Shown here piece by piece: positions 24,441 to 34,889 of a stretch of DNA of 64,000 nucleotides. The DNA lies in NCBI GenBank assembly GCA_033439795.1, contig JAUTDP010000011.1, positions 1,364,001-1,428,000 of the forward strand. The letters are read 5' to 3'. Position 1 is the stretch's first letter; each line of letters begins with the position of its first letter. A model generated the notes under the pieces. The model saw only the letters and a list, made by a program, of their open reading frames with translations, had not been told where the DNA came from and did not search any database. Source of the stretch: Sordaria brevicollis. Lineage: Eukaryota > Ascomycota > Sordariomycetes > Sordariales > Sordariaceae. The translations under genes and the position numbers were made by a program.

Positions 24441-25505
24441 ATGATAGACCCCAAAAGAGTAGTCAGGAGCTTATCAGCTGCTTCCAGAATGCCGCCGACT
24501 ATTCCAGTGTCCGTTCAGGCGGGCGAGATAGAACCGCACAAAAGTCAAAAGCCAAAGCCCGACATCAAAGCTGAGACAGGTTCTCAGTCACAGTTTGAGA
24601 CTTTGGGTGGCATCAACTTCACAGCAGCTCTCTTTGTGGGGGCTGCTGCATCTTCTACCGTCACCGGGCTTGCTCTATCCAGCCTCTCATGGCTATGGCT
24701 CCTCACCGTGGTCACCACGCTCGGGGCAGCGCTTGCGACTTTCACGGTCTACCGGCACTTTGAAATTTTAAGGCGGCGTCAAAGGCCGACGGGAGGGAAT
24801 TGGCTCGTCGCCAGTAATGCACCCGAAGCCAGTACCACTGGCGCGCAAGTGCCCAACACGACCTCTCTACCCGCCGTTTACTTCACATACATACTTGGCT
24901 CTGGTGGGCACACGGCTGAGATGATTGAGACCATCAAGCAATCGTTTCGCGGCCAGGCAAACATGCATCGGCGATACATCATCTCGACAGGCGACAGATC
25001 CTCCCTCGCCAAGGCCCGCCTTCTGGAATCGACTATCAGGGACGCATATCCCGGAGAAGATGCTCGAGCAGGCACGTCTGACATCTTCTTGATTCGCCGT
25101 GCTCGCAAGGTTCATCAGCCGCTTTATACGGCACCTTTCACCTGTCTCGTATCCGCCTTTCATGCCGCAAACGCCCTTACACGAATGCCCAGCTTGCGGT
25201 CGACAAAGGCGAACGGAAAACAGTTCAAATACCCGCATGTTATTGTTACAAATGGACCTGCCAATGGCTTCATCGTCTGTCTTGTGGCCCATTTACTCAA
25301 GATATTCTACATTGTGCCGGAAAACAGGGCCAAGATGGTGTACATCGAGACCTGGGCTAGGTCCAAGACCATGAGTCTGACGGGGAAACTGTTCTTGAGA
25401 ACGGGCATTGCTGATGTTGTCGGTGTGCAGCACGAGAGTCTGGCAAGGATATTCAAGGGTAGTCAGTATATCGGGCCGGTGTCTGCCGCGTTTCTTCGAA
25501 AGTAA
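24441..25505 (+). CDS. alg-14: UDP-N-acetylglucosamine transferase subunit Alg14
   Basis: Membrane anchor of the Alg13/Alg14 enzyme that adds the second GlcNAc to dolichol-PP-GlcNAc on the cytosolic face of the ER in N-glycan synthesis. Single exon, 354 residues. The conserved domain runs from about residue 150: YILGSGGHTAEM, YIISTGDRSSLAKA, FLIRRARKVHQ, VIVTNGPANGF and YIETWARSKTMSLTGKL. It is longer than yeast Alg14 (about 237 residues), because a polar N-terminal stretch precedes a hydrophobic region at about residues 55-95 (ALFVGAAASSTVTGLAL, then LWLLTVVTTLGAALATF). A second in-frame ATG at 24489 would give a product 16 residues shorter. The catalytic partner Alg13 is not in the window. 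Confidence 0.93.
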   Translation: MIDPKRVVRSLSAASRMPPTIPVSVQAGEIEPHKSQKPKPDIKAETGSQSQFETLGGINFTAALFVGAAASSTVTGLALSSLSWLWLLTVVTTLGAALATFTVYRHFEILRRRQRPTGGNWLVASNAPEASTTGAQVPNTTSLPAVYFTYILGSGGHTAEMIETIKQSFRGQANMHRRYIISTGDRSSLAKARLLESTIRDAYPGEDARAGTSDIFLIRRARKVHQPLYTAPFTCLVSAFHAANALTRMPSLRSTKANGKQFKYPHVIVTNGPANGFIVCLVAHLLKIFYIVPENRAKMVYIETWARSKTMSLTGKLFLRTGIADVVGVQHESLARIFKGSQYIGPVSAAFLRK

Positions 25506-25703
25506 GTGGCGGCAAGGCTCCCGTCCTGAATCACACAATGTACTTGTACAAAGTCTCTTTCCCTTCTTATATGTACGAAGAGACGTGGTATTCTTACAGT
25601 TGTACACGAGTGGGCCGGCCGTCGTCTTTCTCAGGCACGGATGGGTATCAACCCCGGTACACCACTCCCTCCCTTCTCCCCCTTTTTACTCCAACTCTTT
25701 CGT

Positions 25704-26519
25704 TTACGACTGCGCGAGCAGCTCATCCTCCTCGGCGCTCTCGAGCGCAGAGTTGTCGACGACGTTGCTGTACGCGGAAGCCCTCTGAGCATCATAGCGG
25801 GCAATCTCGGCCGTGGCCCACTTCTTCCAGTTCTCATAGCTCTTGTTCTCGAGCTCCATGCCGACGTGCAGAAGGTCCTTGCCAAAGTAGCCACCAACCA
25901 TGCGGGCCTCCTCGACGGCTATCCTGCGCTCCATCTGCTCCAGCTGCCTCAACTTGTAGAACTCGTGGCGCGCCTTGTCGTAGGCTTCCTGCTTGCTCAA
26001 TTTTTCGTTGTTCATGAGCCACATCTGACGTTGAACGACACTGTAGGTTGCGCATGTGGTTAGTACCCGTTTCCATGCTCATCCGCCTGGCAATGCGCCA
26101 CGTCCAATGCGCCCATTCCATCCAAGAACATACCTCTCGCCGCACAAAGGCATGCCGGGCTGTCTGAGACCCTTGCCCCATTTGAAATAACGGGCGTCCT
26201 TGCCATCCAACTCGATAATCATCCTCGGCCTGGCCAACTCCCAAGGGTGGTCGCGGTAGAAGTCGCGGCGCAACTCATCTTCGGGATAGACAATCTTGGT
26301 GGGCCTCCAGAGGTTACGCGGCTTGCGCGCTCGCGGGTTCGGCGGGGAGTGCTGGATGGGGTACGGCCTGGTGTTGATCTCGGCGGGAGGGATGGCCTCG
26401 AGAGCCTTGAGCCATAGTGGCGGGTTCCGTGGTGCGAGGCCAGCGACCATGTTGGTGGCAGCAGCCTCGCTGGCCAGCTGGTAGACCTTTGCGGCCTGGA
26501 AAATACGTCCCTTGCCCAT
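25704..26519 (-). CDS. rsm25: mitochondrial small-subunit ribosomal protein mS23 (Rsm25)
   Basis: Component of the mitochondrial ribosome small subunit. Exons 26519-26134 and 26040-25704 (intron 26041-26133, 93 bp) give 240 residues. The conserved start [20 protein letters not shown], the [17 protein letters not shown] segment, and the C-terminal helical part ([34 protein letters not shown]) are typical of fungal mS23. The junction reads CGES then [12 protein letters not shown]. The end is acidic ([12 protein letters not shown]). No cleavable presequence is evident; the basic amphipathic N-terminus probably serves as signal. A (GAC)7 tract lies 8 bp upstream of the ATG. The gene is convergent with alg-14, 198 bp apart. 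Confidence 0.9.
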
Positions 26520-27451
26520 CTTGCCCGGTCGTCGTCGTCGTCGTCGTCACTTGGCGGCGTTCGGGGTATCGGGTTGCGGAGGGAATTACTCGAGACAATC
26601 GACGGCGGCGGCGGTGATATCGGATGAAATCAGAGGACCATTGGCGGATTCGGCAGTCCTGTCGTCCCTCAGTTTCCCTCCCCAAGGCAAAGGCGAGGCT
26701 ACGAAGGTTACGGGGCGTGTATACCTGCGTATGGTAATGATGATACGCTGCGCTGCGTACAATGGATTCCCTCAACCGCCAAACCTATCGTTATCGCTAT
26801 TTGCTAGCTTTGGAAAGAAATGTGGAGCTGTGACTTTTGGGAGACACGAGCTTGTTGCCGGCAGCCCGCGCGACATGCTGTGCGCCTGCCGCGAACCAAT
26901 ATTTGAGAGGACGTGCCGGCAAAAAAATTGTTCCCGCTCCCCCGCCATTGAGCAACCCGTTACCAAGCGAGGTACCTGGCTAGGCTCTTATCGATAACAG
27001 AAGTTCTGGAGCCAGGCGGAGTCTGGAGAGGTGTTCCCCTCTTCTTGAAGCAGGGGGTGCCGCTCCACGGTACCTGGACCTGTGCCTCTGTCATGTACCC
27101 CAACTTTTTCTCATTTATCGCGTCCTGCCCACTCGACCCCAGTTTCCTGCAACGACATCCCTCACTTCATGACTCGAGTTCTCTCCATTCTCCCCATACT
27201 TCCCCGCCCTCCACGGACCTGACGCCCTGACCAATTCGACTTGGTTGCAATCCAATTCGCCAGTAGCCGCGACTGCACCGAGTGTGCGACAGCAACTTGC
27301 GACGACGACGGCGACGACGAGCACGGTGGTCGCATTTCGTCTGAAGCTCTCCTCCACCGAACGAACTCCTGCGGCCGGAACTCGTGGGGAAAAGACCAGG
27401 AAGAAGGGGTTGGCTGAATGGGCAGGCCATCATGTTGGACGACGGCAGCTC
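26520..27451. other. divergent promoter region, mS23 / PPR gene
   Basis: 932 bp between two genes for likely mitochondrial proteins. It holds the trinucleotide repeat at 26528-26548 and a pyrimidine-rich leader before the PPR gene. The PPR frame stays open upstream of its first ATG, back to about 27245. Confidence 0.5.
26528..26548. repeat. (GTC)7 microsatellite in the mS23 leader
   Basis: Seven perfect GTC units, reading as GAC on the mS23 transcript, ending 8 bp before its start codon. Confidence 0.95.
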
Positions 27452-29764
27452 ATGAAAGTCTCCAGCCGATTTGACGGGTCGATATGCGGCACCATCTTCT
27501 TGCATCGTCCGTCGTGGAACTGGTCTGCCATTGCCGCTGCCGCCACCACCAGCAGTTCTCTGTCGTCGCAAACCGCAGCGTCAGCCACCATCCAGCTCGG
27601 TGACCAGAGCAGCAGCGGACCAAGAAGACAGGTTGCGACAGCAGCAGGCCTCGGCCCAGCACAACAACGACGGCGCTTCCATGGCGGCTGGAGCTCCCAA
27701 AGTGGCCTTGTCGACGGGGCCGCGCGGAGACCCATAGGAGGCTCCACTGCCTGCCCGCTACTGACCACCCCATCCCTGCGAGCAACGCCCATCAGTCTGT
27801 CCGGCACGAACACCAGGCGAGCCCTCGACTCCAACTTCTTCCGCTATTCCGTCTCCGCTCCCCAGAAGAAGAGCCACACGGCGGCGGCGGCCGCCGCCCC
27901 CGAACCCAGTGCCGATCAGAAGTTCGCCGACTCCGTATTCTCGGCCCCATCCGCCGCGCTACATGACGATCCACCGACCGAACACCACTCGGTCGCAAGC
28001 CCACAATCACAAGCGGCATGCGAATTCAACAACGTGAAGTCCGGCAATCTTACCAAAGAAGAGCTACTTGAACTGGTAGATCCCTATCCTGGTCTAGATG
28101 GATCGGTTGAAGACCACCTCAGGTTCATTCGCGATCCTTACATGAATAACTATGCGCCTGCTGAAAGGCCCCGGTTCACTTTTGTACAAAACGAGGATGA
28201 CTACGAGTACCCAGGCCCGGACGAAGTGGTTGGTTTGGATGAATACGGCCAACATGTCCTCAGCGATCTCAGATGTGCTGTGCTCTTGCGATTGCGCACT
28301 CCACACAAGGTAGACCTTGACACTATCTACAACCTCTACCAACGACTGCCAGAACCGCGCATGCCCTACATCAATGGTCGGTTACGGCATCAGCTTCTGA
28401 AAGCACTTGGGCAGCCTCAGCGAAGAAACTCCAAGTCCATGCTGCGGTACTTCGCCATCATAGCGGATGTGAGGAACTGCAGCATGCCCTTGACGGCAGG
28501 AGAATGGAATTGCGCCATCTCCTTTGCAAGTCGATACGTTGGCACAGTAACCGAAACCCAGGCGCAGTCTGCCATGAGGCTGTGGCGTGAAATGGAAGTG
28601 GACGCCGGAATCAAGGCGACTGAGGTGACCTTCAACATTCTCTTCGATGTGGCTTCCAAAGCTGGCAACTTTACCCTAGCCGAGATGATCTACCAAGAAA
28701 TGGTCAGCCGCGGGCACTACTTCAACCGCTATCACCACGTGAGCTTGATCCATTTCTTCGGCCTCAAGAGGGAGACAGGTGGACTGCGCGCCGCCTTCCG
28801 GGAGATGGTTGAGGCTGGTGAGATGATTGACACAGTTGTCTTGAATGCTGTCATATCTGGGCTGTTGCGGTCGGGCGAAGAAGCAGCAGCAGAGCGCATT
28901 TACACTCGCATGGTAGCTTCGCACGAGAAGTGGTCCAAGGTTCCGTTCCCGGCTCGGAGCTATGCCAGCGATCGCGCCATCACACAGGCGCTGAAGATGA
29001 TGGCCCGGGTCGCGAAGAAAGCTCCGGCGTTGCAGGCCGGATTCCAAGACATGGTGCCGATGCATCCAAACCTTCGCACGTTCAGTATCTTGATCAAGTA
29101 TTACGGTATCCTGTGCGGAGATCTTTCTCGCGTGGCCAGGTACATTGACGACATGAAGAAGTTCGACATTCCGGTTCACGGCTCCATCTTTAGGGTTTTG
29201 TTCAAAGCTTTTGACCAGCATGGTGGCTATGCAACCTCAGCATGGAGCGCAAAGCGGTTGGAATCGATCTTTGTGGCTCTGCTAGAAGCCATAGATGCTG
29301 GACGGACACTTAAGCCTCGACCACACCCTCCGCCAGCGGATGAGGAACCATCTCATGATGTTGATGAAGTCCAAAAAGACCACCCTACTGAGCTTGCTAA
29401 AGTCCAAGAAGACCACCCTCCTCGGCAAGCTGAGGCAGCTGAAGTTCCAGATAACAACATCCCAGAGGAACAACGTCCCAACGAAGAAGTCTACGACGAG
29501 GAATACTATCTGCCCTACGAAGAGGAAGAGGCGGTCCACCAACCAGAGGAAGAATGGGGCGTCGACCGGCCAGGCGTCGAGATCAAGACGTGGCTGGTCA
29601 TCTGGGTCCTCCGCGCATACATGCGGTGCACAAACGGCGACAGAGTCGTCGAAGTTTACGACCAACTCAAGGCTCGCTGGGAGCTCAGTGCCAAGGACGA
29701 GCTATTCATGTCGGACTTTTTGTCTTCGCTGCTCATTAACGGTGCGGGAAGAGGGAAGTGGTAA
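27452..29764 (+). CDS. pentatricopeptide-repeat protein, probably mitochondrial
   Basis: Single exon, 770 residues from the first in-frame ATG at 27452. The N-terminal 150 residues are Ala/Ser/Arg-rich with few acidic residues, as in a mitochondrial presequence. Helical-pair repeats of PPR type follow between about residues 380 and 620: TEVTFNILFDVASKAGNFTLAEMIYQEM, cut here to show the pattern as FNILFDVASKAGN, then TVVLNAVISGLLRSGEEAAAE and RTFSILIKYYGILCGD. A Glu/Pro-rich insert (two copies of a VQ-DHP unit) precedes a last helical part ending INGAGRGKW. PPR proteins bind organellar RNA and act in transcript stability or translation; the target is unknown. The true start could be elsewhere, because the frame is open upstream to about 27245 and a 5' intron is possible. 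Confidence 0.78.
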   Translation: MKVSSRFDGSICGTIFLHRPSWNWSAIAAAATTSSSLSSQTAASATIQLGDQSSSGPRRQVATAAGLGPAQQRRRFHGGWSSQSGLVDGAARRPIGGSTACPLLTTPSLRATPISLSGTNTRRALDSNFFRYSVSAPQKKSHTAAAAAAPEPSADQKFADSVFSAPSAALHDDPPTEHHSVASPQSQAACEFNNVKSGNLTKEELLELVDPYPGLDGSVEDHLRFIRDPYMNNYAPAERPRFTFVQNEDDYEYPGPDEVVGLDEYGQHVLSDLRCAVLLRLRTPHKVDLDTIYNLYQRLPEPRMPYINGRLRHQLLKALGQPQRRNSKSMLRYFAIIADVRNCSMPLTAGEWNCAISFASRYVGTVTETQAQSAMRLWREMEVDAGIKATEVTFNILFDVASKAGNFTLAEMIYQEMVSRGHYFNRYHHVSLIHFFGLKRETGGLRAAFREMVEAGEMIDTVVLNAVISGLLRSGEEAAAERIYTRMVASHEKWSKVPFPARSYASDRAITQALKMMARVAKKAPALQAGFQDMVPMHPNLRTFSILIKYYGILCGDLSRVARYIDDMKKFDIPVHGSIFRVLFKAFDQHGGYATSAWSAKRLESIFVALLEAIDAGRTLKPRPHPPPADEEPSHDVDEVQKDHPTELAKVQEDHPPRQAEAAEVPDNNIPEEQRPNEEVYDEEYYLPYEEEEAVHQPEEEWGVDRPGVEIKTWLVIWVLRAYMRCTNGDRVVEVYDQLKARWELSAKDELFMSDFLSSLLINGAGRGKW

Positions 29765-30314
29765 TACAGTCCACACACCCCCGGCCATATCACGACAGAA
29801 CTTGGAAACACCAGAAAGAAACAGAAGAGGGTTGCCGAAAACGGGACACAGAACGTCGCGGGCACCCAACTACCATGAGCTAATGATGCTTTGCACATAT
29901 TTTACAAATACTCAAGACACAGGGTTGTCAATTTAGTGGTAGCGGCGGCGGTAGGAGGTTAATGTTCTTTGTATATTTTCTTTGCTTTTTTAGTACGCGG
30001 ACCGTTCGCGTAGTATCTATATCTGCATTTGCATATTTGGTTGAATCATGAGGATGCGAGTTTAGCGAGCGAGCCGGTGTTCGGACTCTCAAAAATCTGT
30101 ATGTAGATGATATTAGAGTTAGACCCAATACTAGAGGTGGCATCTCACGTAACGGACAGAATCATCATTTTCCTCATCTATTCATTCTTTAATTTACTCC
30201 CAAAATATCTTCGCTGTAGCTTGCAAAAGCTGGTATCATTATATGCATAGAACTTTCAACCCGCTCCCAACCTACATGTCATTAGACTTGATTACTTCCA
30301 ACTTCCGGCACATC
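29765..30314. other. intergenic between convergent genes
   Basis: 550 bp, AT-richer towards 30200, containing the 3' UTRs of the PPR and sec-6 genes. No other feature was recognised. Confidence 0.55.
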
Positions 30315-32579
30315 TTATTTGACCTTGCTCATAATAGTCTCCGGTCCTCTGACAATATCCATCTGGGCAGCTCTAGCCTTGACGGCATTCAACATGCTCC
30401 TCTCAAAGTCATCTCTGGACCTCAACACCGCCTCGACCCAGCTGATCTGCAAATCCCAATACTGGCTCTTGAACATGGCAAATGCGTCGGGTACGCCTTC
30501 CTTATCGACCGTCAACAGCTGCAAGAACGGCTCCGACACGCGCCATGTCTCCTTGATGGCGTTGCCCACATCCGGGTTCGGCAGGTTGTTGAAGAAGTCG
30601 AACGCCGTCGAGAGATCGTCAAAGATCTTGTCCTGGAAGTTATCCTGCCTGCGGAACTTGGCGCCCTTGTTGCGGACCGACGACAGGTAGCGGATGAGCA
30701 GCTCCTCGGCAAAGATCTCGATGAAGATGTCGACGAGCGAGTGGTGCAGCACCATCTTGTAGTCCGACACGTACTCCTCGAACGTGGCGATCATGCGCGC
30801 CATGGCGTTGGTCGTGTACCAGCGCGGCGTGAAGAAGTCGGGCATGACGGTGCGGAAGTCGACCGCGAACACCAGCTGGGCAAACTTGGTCATGCACCAC
30901 GTGCTCAGGTCGACGTAGCCGTCGCGCAGCGCCGCGATCTCGCTCTCGGCTCGGTCCATGTACTGCGGCGATACGAGCGGGCTGAACTTGCGCCGGAAGT
31001 CGGAGAGATACGCCATCCGGCCTTCGTCTTCGTTGTCGTCGATGCAGGCGATCTGGTCGTTGGCTGTGGCCACGAGCCAGTCCTGTAGTGGCTGGAACCC
31101 CTCCAGCTCGGGTTGGCCTTGTGGTGGCTGTACCTCGTACCGCGCGGCTTCGTCTTCGAGCATCTTTTGCCATGATTGCTGGCGGGTGCGCAAGCGTTGG
31201 AACATGGCGTCGATGACACCTTCCACAACATCGGCGCGCTTGGAGTTGCCAGCAGCATCGACTTGCTCGCGGAGCATGCGCCAGAGGTCAACCAAGTTCT
31301 TGGTACGGAAATAGCCATATTCGTCCTGGTCGAGGTTGCCACCCTCGACGTTGCGGTCCGCGAAGTCCTTGCACTCTTGCTTGTAGATACGATCGATCCA
31401 TTCGTCGAGGAACTTGATGATGAGAGCGCGGAAGTCGCGGACCAGTTCTGCCTCGCGGTTGTCGATCACATGTGGCGTTAGTTCCTCCTGCTTCATACCC
31501 AACTTTGTCATCTTGCGATAGTAAGCCTCGGGCCAGCTGATAATGGCTAGAGTGTGTGCTGAGCTGGTTTCCGGGTCATCGATAAGCCCAATCAGGTAGT
31601 CATGCATCAGGCCGTGATAAATGGTAGCCCACGTCTTGAATATCTTCCACTTCTTGGGCATAAGTGGTGTCATGCCGATCTTGACAGCGTTTAAGTCGTT
31701 GAAGTACCACTTCAAGGACTTGTCGAGCATATCCGGGTCGCCCAAAAACTTCTCCTTGCTCTCCTTGAACTGGTCCTCTGCAAAGGTCTTGATGGCCTTC
31801 AGGAACTTGTCCTTGTAGCCCCTGACCGTCTTGGCGCCGTCGGTTATGCTCTGGAAGCGCGTGGCCATCTCCTTGTGATCCTTCAGCGCTTCTTGCAAAG
31901 CCAACACCCTCTGGTCGCTCTTCTCCTCGGCTTCTATTATCAGTGCGAAACGCACCACCAAACTATTGTTGTCCGCAATAACCAGGTTGATCAAGCTCAT
32001 GGCCACGAGGGTGATGTTCACATCGAACCACTCAATGTACTTGTCCAACCTGGAAAAGTAATCCTCCAATGTCGACTGCAGGCCTGGATCGTCGCCTCTC
32101 TGTATTTGTTCGATAGCATCGTCTCGGATATTACGGAGCTGCGTCAACTCGTAGTGGATGGCCAGCAAGTTGGGCATGTTCTCCGGGTCCTCGTCGTCCT
32201 CGTTCAACATCCGGTCAATGGCGTCTAGGCGCTCACTGAAAGTCTCGAGGTTGCGGCGCATGGTCTCGACAGCGCCAAAGTTGCGGTGGGCTTGGGACAC
32301 CAGGTTGATGGTAGCAAAGTCGGTGATCATGTCTTGCGACTCGGAACAGATCTTGTCGATTTTCATCATTTCCTCCTTGATCTGCTGAACCGTCTTCTGT
32401 CCCTCCGACAGACCGTTCATACCGGCCTGTGTCGTCTCGAGCTGCTCCCGCAGCCCACTGCGAAGTTGGGAGTCAACGGCTGCCTTTTTCCGCATGAACT
32501 CGGCCTTGAGGGTGGTGATTTTGTCGAGATCATCCGGATGCCGGAGCAGCTCGGCGAGGTTGACAGGCGGTAAATCCAT
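30315..32579 (-). CDS. sec-6: exocyst complex subunit Sec6
   Basis: Subunit of the octameric exocyst that tethers secretory vesicles at the plasma membrane, important at hyphal tips. One uninterrupted exon of 754 residues, close to the usual Sec6 length. The N-terminal coiled region (LKAEFMRKKAAVDSQLRSGL, EEMMKIDKICSES) leads into the conserved helical-bundle domain (EKFLGDPDMLDKSLKWYFND, PKKWKIFKTWATIYHGLMHD, ISWPEAYYRKMTKLG). The C-terminal CATCHR domain contains YTTNAMARMIATFEEYVSDY. It ends RGPETIMSKVK. There is no membrane segment, as expected for a peripheral complex. Codon use is strongly GC-ending, suggesting good expression. It is convergent with the PPR gene. Confidence 0.95.
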   Translation of the reverse strand: MDLPPVNLAELLRHPDDLDKITTLKAEFMRKKAAVDSQLRSGLREQLETTQAGMNGLSEGQKTVQQIKEEMMKIDKICSESQDMITDFATINLVSQAHRNFGAVETMRRNLETFSERLDAIDRMLNEDDEDPENMPNLLAIHYELTQLRNIRDDAIEQIQRGDDPGLQSTLEDYFSRLDKYIEWFDVNITLVAMSLINLVIADNNSLVVRFALIIEAEEKSDQRVLALQEALKDHKEMATRFQSITDGAKTVRGYKDKFLKAIKTFAEDQFKESKEKFLGDPDMLDKSLKWYFNDLNAVKIGMTPLMPKKWKIFKTWATIYHGLMHDYLIGLIDDPETSSAHTLAIISWPEAYYRKMTKLGMKQEELTPHVIDNREAELVRDFRALIIKFLDEWIDRIYKQECKDFADRNVEGGNLDQDEYGYFRTKNLVDLWRMLREQVDAAGNSKRADVVEGVIDAMFQRLRTRQQSWQKMLEDEAARYEVQPPQGQPELEGFQPLQDWLVATANDQIACIDDNEDEGRMAYLSDFRRKFSPLVSPQYMDRAESEIAALRDGYVDLSTWCMTKFAQLVFAVDFRTVMPDFFTPRWYTTNAMARMIATFEEYVSDYKMVLHHSLVDIFIEIFAEELLIRYLSSVRNKGAKFRRQDNFQDKIFDDLSTAFDFFNNLPNPDVGNAIKETWRVSEPFLQLLTVDKEGVPDAFAMFKSQYWDLQISWVEAVLRSRDDFERSMLNAVKARAAQMDIVRGPETIMSKVK

Positions 32580-34032
32580 CTTGCCGTGTGTATATGTGTA
32601 CTAGTAGTAGTATCCGCGTCGTGGTGGTGGAAAGTTGGTTATGGGATATGTTGTGCTTCTCCTTGACGTCGTCTTCCGTGATCCGTGTAGCGTGTTGCCT
32701 GGACGGCAAGTCTGCATGTTCGCTTCACCTCATACCATGTCGCGCAATGTGTTCAATGTGGTTTCCGTCGTCGTCGCAAGTGTTGGGAGATTTGGATGTT
32801 CCTCGCTCTGCTGTTTGGTGTGTCCCCCGGGCCCTTCGTGGTGTTTCGTGGCAGTGTACCGTTGATGTTGTGATTCGTTGCGGCTCCTGCTCCTGGCAGG
32901 GTGGAATGGAATGGCGGTTGACGTTGTGATCCTTGGGGGAAACTGGCGGCGTCGCAGGTACTCTAGCGGACCCTGACAAGTACCTGGCACTAACAGACAG
33001 GGGATGAGCTCTAAAAGGGTACCTTCGCTTTGTGCTGGCGCAATGTACCCAGGAAATGCATTTACACGGTAAGACGGGAGCTGGCCGATTGGCTTGTGCG
33101 CATAGCTGCATATCTGCAAACTTACTGTAATGTTGGCGGTATCCTGTGAAACATAGGTCGACTGTGCCGAGGACCGTCCGGTCCAGGGGCTTTGTTTACA
33201 TTGGCTGGCCCTTGCCTGATTGCTATAGCTACCATCATGTCTTCCGATGCCCATCTCGTCACTCCCCTTTAGGACCACGATTGAAATGTCATGCGCATAG
33301 CTAGGATGGGTGAGATTTTCATGTTCCCCGGGTGGCACGACTACGCACAGTTGACCAGGAAGCTACTGGCAGCGATACCCTGAAAATCTGAGCATGAAGC
33401 TATATCCTTGAGCTCTTACGACCTCTCAAGTCTTGATAAGTCACATGTGCGAGGTTTCAAGCTGTATTAGAGGACTTAACATGTCGGAAGCACCGATTGC
33501 CGACCTGAGGTGCTTTCCGGAAATACGTTGCCTGGAGACTTGCCATAGCGACACTAGACACACGCATAGCCAGGTCAAGAACTACGCAGCTTGCTTACCT
33601 TGCAACATTGTCGTAGGAAGCGATGAACCCCTAGGTCATTCCGCGTCGCATCTCATCCAAACCAACATTGCTTCCACCCAATAATCGTCGCTTTGGCCAG
33701 ATCACTCCTAGCTCCCATAGTTGCCGTCCATCTCCCCTTTCCAAAACATACGGTTGCCAGCGCCAATGAGTCTCGTTGTGTCTTGGAAGAGAGAAACGTC
33801 GGGGGTTGATGATGATGGTGGTTTCTATCCGTGTCGTATCATATACAGAAAAGCGCCCGGACAGTCCGGACTACCTGCGTCTATATCCGTGCCGGTCGGT
33901 TTGTTTGCGTTTCCTCCCCCTTTCGGTATATTTCCTTCCCCTTTATTACCCACGCATCAAGCTCATCTTGCCCGCTTCAACACTTCCCCGATCATATCGG
34001 CAGCACCCGCATAACAGCTAGTGGCGAGCCGT
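32580..34032. other. intergenic, sec-6 promoter and cox8 3' side
   Basis: 1.45 kb between two - strand genes. It holds no convincing gene. An imperfect hairpin (GGAAGCACC at 33486-33494 facing GGTGCTTTCC at 33509-33518) is the only structure noticed. Confidence 0.5.
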
Positions 34033-34370
34033 TTAAGAGCGGGGACGGTAGGTCTGCCAGACTGTTGTGTTTGAAACCAGAATACGTCAGTGGGACTCCG
34101 TATGTATAGTCATCGCCTCTCGTCTCGAACAGGGATAGAATATCACGCACCGGCAATGCCAAAGGGAGCACCGAAGCCGACGACGCAGTAGCAGAGGTAA
34201 CGGAACCAGAAGAAGCGGGTCTTGGGGTTGAAGGGAAGGTTGGAGCGGGGACCCTCGGGGTAGTGGTAGGGCGAGGAGAGCTGGGCGCGGGTGGTCTGGA
34301 AGGTGCGGCGAGCAACGAGGCTGAAGGGCTGCTGGCGGGGAGCCGCGCGGAGGGCAACACGGGAGAACAT
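34033..34370 (-). CDS. cox8: cytochrome c oxidase subunit, Cox8/COX7C family
   Basis: Small single-pass subunit of mitochondrial respiratory complex IV. Exons 34370-34151 and 34061-34033 (intron 34062-34150, 89 bp) give 82 residues. The N-terminus MFSRVALRAAPRQQPF is a clear mitochondrial presequence, with a probable cleavage site after the RRTFQTTRA stretch. The mature part has the family pattern HYPEGPRSNLPFNPKT followed by a hydrophobic span (FWFRYLCYCVVGFGAPFGIAV) in the inner membrane. The second exon encodes only the last residues, WQTYRPRS; without this splice the frame would stop after GIAGA. The last exon is inferred from a GTGCGT donor, a CAACAG acceptor and the restored C-terminus. 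Confidence 0.85.
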
Positions 34371-34889
34371 CTTTTTTCTCGCAAAGCAGTTTACACACGC
34401 AGTCAGCTTTCCGAAATGTCAAAGGGCTTTCAATTGAGCGCAGCAAAGCTCAGGGCGAGCTGCAGAGTGGTATCGCAAGGAGAACGGCATACCTTGAGTG
34501 GAGATTTGGCGATTCCTTGCTCGGTCAGAAGCTGGGTGTCAAGGAGAGTCGAGGTGGGAAGCGAAAGCGATTGGAGTGTGGTGATGAAACTGGAGGAGCT
34601 GCCCGTGGTGGTCCGTGACGCTAGTGCGGAATCTTGACGTTCGGAATTGGGAATAAGCTCGGCTGTCTCAGCTGGCCGCACAGCTCTGGCAGCTGGGTGT
34701 GGTGGGTGTCGGGCCTGACCAGTCGCAGGCCATTTATTGTGCAGCGGTGGCATGACTTTTTGCACGTTTGGCACAAATCGCTCGCCGTAGCGGTACCTTT
34801 GTGCCACGAACGGGTCTCCTCAGCAACAACTCCCATTCCTCCAGCTGCCAAGTACCTTCGGCCAAGATTGGCTCAAGCTCTCGAGCTTG
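34371..34889. other. cox8 upstream region
   Basis: About 520 bp between the cox8 start and the left target-site duplication of the retrotransposon. A frame of about 125 codons on the - strand has no ATG context or homology that I recognise. It is probably the cox8 promoter and leader, now truncated by the insertion about 0.5 kb upstream. Confidence 0.5.
34885..34889. repeat. left target-site duplication GCTTG
   Basis: Five bases directly before the left LTR, identical to the five bases after the right LTR. Confidence 0.9.

Noticed and set aside
33486..33518. Imperfect hairpin as a terminator or RNA gene
   Set aside because: A 9-10 bp stem with a bulge is expected by chance in 64 kb, and no associated transcript signal is seen.
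34430..34807. 125-codon frame upstream of cox8
   Set aside because: Composition is like a leader or promoter, and there is no homology I can recognise.
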